This document shows positions 14,384-21,379 of a DNA stretch of 39,041 bases, piece after piece (the first letter of the stretch is position 1; each line of letters starts with the position of its first letter). Below the pieces are notes generated by a model. It saw nothing but the letters and a program-made list of their open reading frames with translations, did no database searches and had not been told where the DNA came from. A program made the position numbers and the translations under genes. Source of the DNA: Pseudobutyrivibrio sp. (GTDB taxonomy: Bacteria; Bacillota; Clostridia; Lachnospirales; Lachnospiraceae); the NCBI RefSeq assembly GCF_017471675.1, contig NZ_JAFUSK010000009.1:1-39041 (forward strand). The letters are read 5' to 3'.

Positions 14384-15886
14384 CTAGTTAGCTGCAGCTT
14401 TTTCAGGGATAAGTCCTGTTGTTCTAAGTAAAATCTTAGGACCACCCTTTTTCTCTATATAATCTTCTGTAATAACAACCTGACCGATGTTCTCATCCTT
14501 AGGAATCTCGTACATGATATCAAGCATGAATTCCTCGATAATAGAACGCAAGCCTCTTGCTCCAAGTTTCTTATCAAGAGCCTTCTTAGCAATAGCATGA
14601 AGTGCCCCTTCGTCAAATTCCAGCTTAACCTCGTCAAGCTCAAGAAGCTTTTGGTACTGCTTGATAATAGCGTTCTTTGGCTCCTTAAGTATGCGCACAA
14701 GCATATCCTCATCTAACATCTCTGTGGCAAATACGATTGGAAGACGACCAATAAATTCTGGAATCATTCCAAACTCTCTTAAATCCTCTACAGTAACCTT
14801 CTGAAGGATGTTCTTGTCATCATCATATTTGTCCTTAAGGTCAGCCATAAAGCCCATTGATGAATGTTTGTTTAGACGTGATTTGATGATTTCATCCATT
14901 GCTGGGAAGGCGCCACCGCAAATAAATAAAATATTTCTTGTATTGATTGTAGTGGTAGGTACCATTGCATTCTTGCTAGAAGCGCCAATTGGCACCTCAA
15001 CATCAGCACCCTCAAGAAGCTTAAGCATTCCCTGCTGAACTGATTCACCGCTAACATCACGCTGATTTGTATTCTTCTTCTTTGCCAGCTTATCAATCTC
15101 ATCGATGAAGATAATACCCTGCTGGCAACGCTCTACATCATTGCCTGCTGCCGCAAGTAGCTTGCTAACAACAGATTCAATATCATCACCGATGTAGCCT
15201 GCCTCTGTAAGAGATGTGGCATCAGTGATAGCAAGAGGCACATCAAGAAGCCTTGCAAGGGTTCTAACCAAATATGTCTTACCTGAACCTGTAGGTCCAA
15301 GCATAAGCATATTTGACTTTTCGATTTCTATATCGTCCATTGTGCCTGTAGCTACACGCTTGTAGTGATTGTAAACTGCTACAGACATAACCTTTTTAGC
15401 ATAATCCTGTCCTACCACATATTCATCAAGCTTTTCCTTAATCTTGTGTGGTGGAATGATATTGTTGATATCGATTGCTGGTGCTGGTCTATCCTTTTCA
15501 TCAGCAGCCTTGGCTGTGCCGTGGGCATTCTTAAGCTTAGGGCCATCATTAAACAGGCTGCCAAGATTTAAGAAGCTGATGTTTGGCATCTTTGACATAT
15601 CCATGTTGCTCTTAGAATTGTCACCACCACCAAATCCAAAGCTACCCATAGAATCAAAGGTGCGCTGCATACATTCTGTACAGACACTCATACCTGGCGC
15701 CATTTTAATAAGTGGTCCTGTAATGTTGTCTGGTCTGTGGCAAATGTAGCAAAACTCAGTAGTCTTATTATCCTTTTTATCATCCTTAGATGAGTCCTTA
15801 TTACCTGTAACCTCTTCTATAACCTCATCTGAGATATCATTATCTGTCTCATTTGGGTCAAACTCTCTATAATCCTGATCTGACAT
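14384..15886 (-). CDS. clpX: ClpX-type AAA+ unfoldase
   Basis: A 500-aa protein, about 80 longer than usual ClpX. The order is: acidic N-terminal extension (1-44), ClpX zinc finger with Cys46/49/69/72, a Gly/Ser/Asn spacer, Walker A GPTGSGKT (197-204), pore loop EAGYIGDD, Walker B IIFIDEID (258-266) and the C-terminal ClpB-D2 small domain (KLGARGLRSIIEE). ClpX unfolds tagged proteins and feeds them to ClpP; the ClpP-docking IGF loop appears here as MGF (344-346). It is the last gene of an operon with lipid-related genes and has no clpP, tig or lon beside it. It may be the housekeeping ClpX or a second paralogue. Confidence 0.92.
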   Translation of the reverse strand: MSDQDYREFDPNETDNDISDEVIEEVTGNKDSSKDDKKDNKTTEFCYICHRPDNITGPLIKMAPGMSVCTECMQRTFDSMGSFGFGGGDNSKSNMDMSKMPNISFLNLGSLFNDGPKLKNAHGTAKAADEKDRPAPAIDINNIIPPHKIKEKLDEYVVGQDYAKKVMSVAVYNHYKRVATGTMDDIEIEKSNMLMLGPTGSGKTYLVRTLARLLDVPLAITDATSLTEAGYIGDDIESVVSKLLAAAGNDVERCQQGIIFIDEIDKLAKKKNTNQRDVSGESVQQGMLKLLEGADVEVPIGASSKNAMVPTTTINTRNILFICGGAFPAMDEIIKSRLNKHSSMGFMADLKDKYDDDKNILQKVTVEDLREFGMIPEFIGRLPIVFATEMLDEDMLVRILKEPKNAIIKQYQKLLELDEVKLEFDEGALHAIAKKALDKKLGARGLRSIIEEFMLDIMYEIPKDENIGQVVITEDYIEKKGGPKILLRTTGLIPEKAAAN

Positions 15887-15895
15887 GTTTCACTC

Positions 15896-16870
15896 CTATC
15901 TTCTGCCCTCGCAGAAATCAAAAACTATATTGTAAAAATCCAGAATGATGTCATCAGTAGCATTGAAAATCTCATGCTTGCTACCCTCAAAGCGAATAAC
16001 CTGGCAATTAGATGCAAGGCGTGCAAATTCGTTTTGAGCCTCTGGCATTACAAGTGTATCCATAGATGCTTGCATTATTATAACAGGAATTTTCACCAAA
16101 TCAGCATTTTTAAGAATTTTTTTAGAAACATTAATGGATTCTCTGGACCAGCCTAATGAACATCCATTAGTCTGATAGTGAACCTCTCTTTCTCTTTCCT
16201 CATACTGATAATTGTATCTTGCCTTAGAAAGAGCTGAGCATCGTGGATATTTGTAGGTGTGATCATAATCATGATGCTTTAGCATATATCTGGTGTTTAA
16301 GAAAGGTAGATGGGAAAGCAATGTTACGATTTTGACTACAAAGCCACTGGTAGAGCCTGTTACAAGCTCTATCATAGGAGATGAAAGTATAGCTCTTTCA
16401 AAGGTGTCAGGGTACTTTTCTAAATACATTGCCCCAATGGCGCCTCCCATAGAATGAGCAAATAAAATCAGCTTTTCTGTTAAGCTATCAGGCACAACTA
16501 CCTTTTCGATAAATTCGTTGAAGTCTGAAACGTAATCTTCAAAATGATTAACATGTACCTTGGAAAAGCCTGGTACCTGCCTCTCAGAAAGACCGTGACC
16601 TCTGTGGTCAACAATAAACACAGAGTATCCCATATTATAGAAATAATACATTGTCTCAGCATACTTTGTGGTGAACTCACAGTATCCGTGGGAAATCACA
16701 ATTGCTGCCTTCTCATCTTTGTTAATCAGCTTTTCATAGTGTAGTTTCAGGCCATCCTTATTGGTGAAATAGCCATGTTCAGTTTTTTCCCTTAGAAAAG
16801 GAAGGACCTTGCTGTGCATGGCATCAGCAAAATCCTGCTCTCTTAAAATCATGTCCTCTATTGTTTTCAT
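15896..16870 (-). CDS. Alpha/beta hydrolase, lysophospholipase/monoglyceride-lipase-like
   Basis: A 324-aa serine hydrolase. The nucleophile elbow is AHSMGGAIG; the oxyanion region is VISHGYCEFT; a VDHRGHGLS motif is typical of the Hydrolase_4 (lysophospholipase L2/MGL) group. The C-terminal acid and His are in QASMDTLVM and EGSKHEIFN. There is no signal peptide, so it acts in the cytoplasm, probably on lysophospholipids or monoacylglycerol. ATG 16870 lies just past the GDPD stop codon. Spacing to clpX is 9 bases. Confidence 0.88.
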   Translation of the reverse strand: MKTIEDMILREQDFADAMHSKVLPFLREKTEHGYFTNKDGLKLHYEKLINKDEKAAIVISHGYCEFTTKYAETMYYFYNMGYSVFIVDHRGHGLSERQVPGFSKVHVNHFEDYVSDFNEFIEKVVVPDSLTEKLILFAHSMGGAIGAMYLEKYPDTFERAILSSPMIELVTGSTSGFVVKIVTLLSHLPFLNTRYMLKHHDYDHTYKYPRCSALSKARYNYQYEEREREVHYQTNGCSLGWSRESINVSKKILKNADLVKIPVIIMQASMDTLVMPEAQNEFARLASNCQVIRFEGSKHEIFNATDDIILDFYNIVFDFCEGRR

Positions 16871-16872
16871 AA

Positions 16873-17613
16873 TCAATCCCACTTGTATCCATTAACAATT
16901 TCAAGTGCTACATCTGGATAATTAGTAATAATACCATCCAGGCCCATATCACAAGCCATGTGTAGGTATTTCTTTGAATTAACAGTCCACGCGTTAATCT
17001 TAAGACCAAGCTCATGGCACCTGTCAACATAATTAGGATACTGCACATTGTAAAGTGCTGGATGAAGAGCCTCTACCCCGTGCTCCTTACCGTACTCAGG
17101 CATGTTAAGTGTACCGTCCATGTATAAGAAGCCTGTGCGGGCATTAGGGTCTAATTCCTTAATCTTCATAATACTGTAATGATTAAATGAAGAATAGATT
17201 ACCCTGTCTTCCATTCCAAATTCCTTTGTCATAGCCAGAATATCTGCCTCTATTCCTTCATAGAAAATAACACCGGTTTTAAGCTCAATATTAATTGACA
17301 AATCAGTAGGCTTAATCAGCTCAAAAACCTCTCGCATTGTAGGTATATCAGCATGCTTACACTCTGGATGTGTAGCATTGTAATTGAACTTTCTAAGCTC
17401 CTCTAAAGTGTAATCCTTAACATAGCCTTTGCCGTTAGATGTTCTGTCAATCTTTTCATCGTGGATAACTACCAGCTGTCCATCCTTGGTTTTGTGGATA
17501 TCTAACTCAATACCATCCGCTCCCATTTCAACAGCTTTTTCAAATGCAGGAATTGTATTCTCTGGCAGATAGCCACTTGCACCTCTGTGTCCCCAAATTT
17601 TAGGTCTATTCAT
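16873..17613 (-). CDS. Glycerophosphodiester phosphodiesterase (GDPD family)
   Basis: A 246-aa TIM-barrel enzyme that splits glycerophosphodiesters into glycerol-3-phosphate and an alcohol. Signatures: WGHRGASGYLPENT, ELDIHKTKDGQLVVIHDE (metal and catalytic residues) and the C-terminal INAWTVNSKKYL. The start ATG 17613 (MNRPKIWGHRG) follows AGAGG and matches cytosolic GDPDs. The upstream in-frame extension to 17709 is basic and lacks a ribosome site. It lies between an MFS transporter and a lysophospholipase-like hydrolase, suggesting a phospholipid-breakdown operon. Confidence 0.93.
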   Translation of the reverse strand: MNRPKIWGHRGASGYLPENTIPAFEKAVEMGADGIELDIHKTKDGQLVVIHDEKIDRTSNGKGYVKDYTLEELRKFNYNATHPECKHADIPTMREVFELIKPTDLSINIELKTGVIFYEGIEADILAMTKEFGMEDRVIYSSFNHYSIMKIKELDPNARTGFLYMDGTLNMPEYGKEHGVEALHPALYNVQYPNYVDRCHELGLKINAWTVNSKKYLHMACDMGLDGIITNYPDVALEIVNGYKWD

Positions 17614-17708
17614 TGAATCATTACCTCTTTTCTTTATCCCCCTAAGGTTGTAAATTCTAACTCTTATTTGTTTTAATAATAATCTTGTTCGATAAAATCT
17701 TTGTTTCA

Positions 17709-19040
17709 TTAATCCATATCTTCGAAGGCTTCTAAGCCCTTCTTTACTTCAACATTTCCATCTCCATGTTTTACAAAAAGCATGGTAACAAAAGCAAGTG
17801 CTGCAAAAATAGTCGCGTATGGGAACAATGTGATATATCCCACATGATTAAGGAGAAAGCCTGCAAATATAGGTGTTACAATCTGAGCCGCCATAGAAAA
17901 TGTATAGTAATATCCTGTGAATTTACCTACATCAGAACCCTTACACATCTCAACAACCATAGGCATAGAATTAACATTGATAAAGGCCCAGCCCATACCT
18001 ACACATGCAAATAACACATACAAAACCGGCGAAAAGCTTGGGTGAACTATCGTAAATACGAATCCACACAAAAAGCTAAGGCCAAGTATGGCAATGCCAA
18101 GAAGTATGGTTTTCTTTCTACCTATCTTAGATGCCAGCATACCTGATGGCACGAAAAAGATTATGGCGCCACCTGTTGCAACAAGCAGACAAAATGAAGC
18201 AGCACCAACTGCCATATCCCACATATTAACCGCATATGTTGTAAACCAGGTTTCCATACCGTTATATGCAATAAACCACAGCGCAACAGATATAAGCAAG
18301 AACGCCAATGAGCGTTTTACATCAGCCGGCAAAACCTCATTACCATTTTCATCTTCTACAGCCAAATTATCCTCTGGATGAAGAAGCTCATAGTTTTCCA
18401 CTTCTTTAGTAAATGCTATTTCATCCACAGTAATCATAACTATGCAAAGAGATATCAACATAATCCCTGCAACAATCATAAAAACTGGTAGATAATTAAT
18501 ATGCTCCAATCCCTTGGTACGCGATGATGGATAAAGCACTGCTGCAACCCCAAGATAAATGATGCCGCCAACAGCACCCATCAAATTAATAATAGCATTT
18601 GCTCTGGAGCGAAGTGGCTTTATAGTGCAATCTACCATCAATGCAACAGCTGGGCTTCTATATGTACCCATGGCAACAAGGAGTGCCCCCAGTATTCCAA
18701 TAAAAAGTGCTGCTTTTCCACCAGAAGGATTAGCGTAGTAGCTGTTATCCACAATTGGAAGCATAAGCATCAGGATAACTGCGGCAATTGTTCCATACAA
18801 AATAAAGGGCTTGCGCCGTCCCATTTTGTGCTTACATCTATCAGATACAGAACCAAAAATTGGAAGCAAAAAAAGTGCCAGCACATTATCCATTGCCATA
18901 ATCACACCTGAAATTGTCTCGTTCAGATGAAATGTACCCGTAAGTATAAGCGGAATCAGGGCATTATACATCTGCCAAAAGGCACATATACTAAGAAACC
19001 CAAACCCCATCTGTACCGTCTTCTTAATATCTAGCTTCAT
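17709..19040 (-). CDS. MFS transporter, GPH/sugar-symporter-like
   Basis: A 443-aa membrane protein with 12 helices. The loop 2-3 motif is GSVSDRCKHKMGRRKPFI and the second-half equivalent is ASKIGRKKTILLG, typical MFS motif A. Overall it resembles SLC45/GPH-type sugar symporters. In this operon it sits directly ahead of GDPD and a lysophospholipase-like gene, so glycerophosphodiester or sugar import is possible; that is inference. ATG 19040 was chosen for GAGGGGGG at 7-8 bases. Confidence 0.88.
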   Translation of the reverse strand: MKLDIKKTVQMGFGFLSICAFWQMYNALIPLILTGTFHLNETISGVIMAMDNVLALFLLPIFGSVSDRCKHKMGRRKPFILYGTIAAVILMLMLPIVDNSYYANPSGGKAALFIGILGALLVAMGTYRSPAVALMVDCTIKPLRSRANAIINLMGAVGGIIYLGVAAVLYPSSRTKGLEHINYLPVFMIVAGIMLISLCIVMITVDEIAFTKEVENYELLHPEDNLAVEDENGNEVLPADVKRSLAFLLISVALWFIAYNGMETWFTTYAVNMWDMAVGAASFCLLVATGGAIIFFVPSGMLASKIGRKKTILLGIAILGLSFLCGFVFTIVHPSFSPVLYVLFACVGMGWAFINVNSMPMVVEMCKGSDVGKFTGYYYTFSMAAQIVTPIFAGFLLNHVGYITLFPYATIFAALAFVTMLFVKHGDGNVEVKKGLEAFEDMD

Positions 19041-19062
19041 AAACATTCCCCCCTCGTAATCC

Positions 19063-19335
19063 GCCCGTTACGCTGACAAGCCTGATAATTCTCCGCTCGC
19101 TAAGATGCTTCGCTTGAGAATAATCATGCTTGTCATCTACGGGCTCATCTAAGAGCGCAACTACATAACCTAGGCAAGCGCGAGCAAGATATGACCATCA
19201 TTTTCCGAATGTAATGAAGGAAAATGTTGGTCTAGTAAGCGAAGCTTACATCTGGGAGGTGACCTGCGGGAGCTTGAAGTATTACGAGGTTGCGCTACTA
19301 CGTATTACTACGTATTACTACGTATTACTTCGTAT
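19063..19335. repeat. Nested inverted-repeat element with a decanucleotide tandem repeat
   Basis: First structure: GCCCGT (19063-19068)/ACGGGC (19139-19144), GACAAGC (19075-19081)/GCTTGTC (19128-19134), and GATAATTCTC (19084-19093) near-matched at 19116-19125. Second structure: AGCGCAAC (19154-19161)/GTTGCGCT (19289-19296) and a 14-base pair with one mismatch (19193-19206 with 19219-19232). Then TACTACGTAT is repeated from 19296: three exact copies and one changed copy to 19335. The last units form the 3' end of the SseB-family gene. No transposase is present; MITE-like origin is possible. Confidence 0.75.
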
Positions 19336-20605
19336 ATACCACCATCTGCAATGCATGTTCTGCCACTACGTTGTCGATGGCAGGTATTTTTCCTTTGATG
19401 GCGTATTCGATTTGGTTGATTTCCTTAGCGATAGGTGCAAGGGACTGATAGATAGCCTCCATGTGTGGCTTCATATTCTCTGGTGTGTAATCCTCTGGGA
19501 ATTCAAGCACTACCAGGTGTCTTACAATCTTTGTGTCCTCCTCAACCTTTGTTAGGAAGCTGATGGAATAAATATCATCATGAGCCTGACCGTATTCTAA
19601 AAGCTTAGCACGGATGGCAGATGTTTCCTCGCCGTCCTTTGGCACCCCGAGAAGTATTTTCTTGCCAGCAGGAATCTTTTCTTCCTTAACGTGACCACCG
19701 TCTTCTGTCTTAGGTGCAAACTCTGCCTGATATCCTGGTGTTCCTGTGATTGTATCAAGATAAGGAATAGGCAATGTGCAAGGTACTGGATTAAATGGAT
19801 TGATTGCAATACCAGCGTAAGCATCCCCTCTCTTAAGAAGTGCGTACACATCCTGGAATGAAAGTATCTGTGTATGTACCTTCTGTCCGTCCTTTGAAAG
19901 ACCTTCCCATCTACGAAGAGAATTCCAATCTGTAAACAATGGAAGTACCATGCTGTCCTTGTCCTCAGGTGTGCCTGCAAGCTTTATCTGAGATTTGAGC
20001 ATATAAAATCCGATTCTTGTGTCCTTCTTAATAACAGCTACGCCCTTTTCATTAACCTCTGGCTCTGCATCCATCTTGATAGGAGTAAGGAAATGACCAT
20101 GGCTAACGTGATAAGCAACTGTAGCATGAAAGCCATTGTCTGTGCCGTAGGTAGTCATTCCATTAACGATTCCAGCAAGAGCTGGGTTTTCCACAGATAC
20201 CTTAGGATTTACCTTATCCTGAGGTGGAACATTTGTGATAACAGAATACTTCTTAAGCTGTACCTCATCTGGCAATGTAAGCTGTAAAGAAACCTTAGTA
20301 TCTGCTGCCTCATCCACGATAGAAGTTCTTTCCTCAAGCTTAGCCTCAATTGCCTGTATTTCACATTCTACTGCAGGTGCACCGGCCATATATACATACA
20401 CCTTGTCACCCTTTACTACCTTGCCAAAAAGTGAACCTGATACAATGGTGCCATTACCATCAAGCATTGTTGTAACGCCATCTACTATTACCGAAAAGCG
20501 TCTGTTTGTATCAACAGATGCGGTAACATCAGCATCCTCTAATTTAATATTCTCAGCAGCCTCTGCTGCAGCTTTTTCTTTTTTCTTTTTGTCAAATAAA
20601 CCCAT
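19325..20605 (-). CDS. SseB-family protein with an N-terminal beta-barrel-like domain
   Basis: A 426-aa soluble protein. Residues about 35-115 resemble a translation-factor-like barrel (GSLFGKVVKGDKVYVY). Residues about 190-300 match the SseB N-terminal domain, with MVLPLFTDWNSLRRW and a proline-rich AINPFNPVP. Residues about 320-426 match an SseB C-terminal domain (KILLGVPKDGEE, ISFLTKVEED). SseB was linked to serine sensitivity in enterobacteria, but its biochemistry is not settled. The gene is single, with AAAAGGAGA ahead of ATG 20605, and is divergent from mscL. Its last codons lie within the 10-bp tandem repeat, so the C-terminus may have been reshaped by repeat insertion. Confidence 0.85.
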   Translation of the reverse strand: MGLFDKKKKEKAAAEAAENIKLEDADVTASVDTNRRFSVIVDGVTTMLDGNGTIVSGSLFGKVVKGDKVYVYMAGAPAVECEIQAIEAKLEERTSIVDEAADTKVSLQLTLPDEVQLKKYSVITNVPPQDKVNPKVSVENPALAGIVNGMTTYGTDNGFHATVAYHVSHGHFLTPIKMDAEPEVNEKGVAVIKKDTRIGFYMLKSQIKLAGTPEDKDSMVLPLFTDWNSLRRWEGLSKDGQKVHTQILSFQDVYALLKRGDAYAGIAINPFNPVPCTLPIPYLDTITGTPGYQAEFAPKTEDGGHVKEEKIPAGKKILLGVPKDGEETSAIRAKLLEYGQAHDDIYSISFLTKVEEDTKIVRHLVVLEFPEDYTPENMKPHMEAIYQSLAPIAKEINQIEYAIKGKIPAIDNVVAEHALQMVVYTK

Positions 20606-20661
20606 AACAAATTCTCCTTTTAATCATTATGCAAAAGCACTTTAATATTATAATCTATTTC

Positions 20662-20690
20662 TTGCTAAATACACAAGAAATAGCTAAAAT
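20662..20690 (+). promoter_or_regulatory. Promoter of mscL
   Basis: TTGCTA (20662-20667), 17-base spacer, TAAAAT (20685-20690). Confidence 0.6.
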
Positions 20691-20721
20691 AACAATAAAT
20701 AATACAACAAGGGAGGTATTT

Positions 20722-21165
20722 ATGAGTAAAAAAGGATTCATTGCAGAGTTTAAAGAGTTCATTATGCGTGGAAACGTAATGGACATGGCTGTCGGTGTTA
20801 TTGTCGGCGGTGCTTTCACAGCTATTGTCACATCCTTAAACGAAGATATTCTTACACCACTTCTTGGTATTTTTGGTGGTACAGATTTTTCTGAGCTTAA
20901 GGTTACACTTGGTATCGGAGAATTAGCGCCTACTCTCTATTATGGAAATTTCATTACAGCAGTAATTAATTTCTTAATCACAGCACTTGTTATTTTCTGC
21001 ATTATTAAGGGAATAAATCATGCAAGTGAAAAGGCTGCTGCAATCATTAAGCGTGATAAGGAAGAAGCAGAGGCTGCTGCTCCTACTGAAAAGGAATGCC
21101 CTTATTGCTTTAGCAAGATTGATATCAAGGCAACACGTTGCCCACACTGTACTTCACAGTTATAA
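20722..21165 (+). CDS. mscL: Large-conductance mechanosensitive channel with C-terminal zinc ribbon
   Basis: A 147-aa protein. FIMRGNVMDMAVGVIVGGAFTA is the pore-lining TM1 with the MscL signature; TM2 is about residues 70-95 (NFITAVINFLITALVIFCII). The channel releases solutes on hypo-osmotic shock. After a charged helix (KRDKEEAEAAA) the last 20 residues form a four-cysteine zinc ribbon (CPYC ... CPHC) not found in E. coli MscL. GGGAGG precedes ATG 20722. Confidence 0.95.
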   Translation: MSKKGFIAEFKEFIMRGNVMDMAVGVIVGGAFTAIVTSLNEDILTPLLGIFGGTDFSELKVTLGIGELAPTLYYGNFITAVINFLITALVIFCIIKGINHASEKAAAIIKRDKEEAEAAAPTEKECPYCFSKIDIKATRCPHCTSQL

Positions 21166-21190
21166 TATTATTAAACTTACGCAAATGCGA

Positions 21191-21236
21191 AAAAGAGCTT
21201 GTTACCCCAAAGGCAACAAGCTCTTTTATTACTTTT
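21191..21236. terminator. Bidirectional terminator
   Basis: Perfect 13-base arms AAAAGAGCTTGTT (21191-21203) and AACAAGCTCTTTT (21215-21227) with T-rich flanks on both strands. It ends mscL and the opposing 34-aa ORF. Confidence 0.85.
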
Positions 21237-21333
21237 TCTCTAACTCAGCTTTCTTAAGTTGTTTTCTAAGAATATGATTCTCAAACATAGTCTTAAACAT
21301 CTTCATTTTAAAAATAAACACCTTCATAAACAT
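21229..21333 (-). CDS. Small basic protein (34 aa)
   Basis: ATG 21333 (or 21327) follows AAGAGGATA. The peptide is MFMKVFIFKMKMFKTMFENH plus the basic coiled tail LRKQLKKAELEKK. Its stop codon abuts a strong shared terminator. Upstream on the same strand is TTGTTA-N18-TAAAAT containing a perfect TTAGTGTA/TACACTAA dyad. No family is recognised; amphipathic helix content suggests membrane or nucleoid contact. Signals at both ends support a real gene. Confidence 0.5.
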   Translation of the reverse strand: MFMKVFIFKMKMFKTMFENHILRKQLKKAELEKK

Positions 21334-21379
21334 TATCCTCTTAACTTCTATTTTATTAGTGTATTTTGTACACTAACAA

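Noticed and set aside
20629-20721. N-terminal extension of MscL
   Set aside because: The extension covers the mscL promoter, and the GGGAGG ribosome site fixes the start at 20722.
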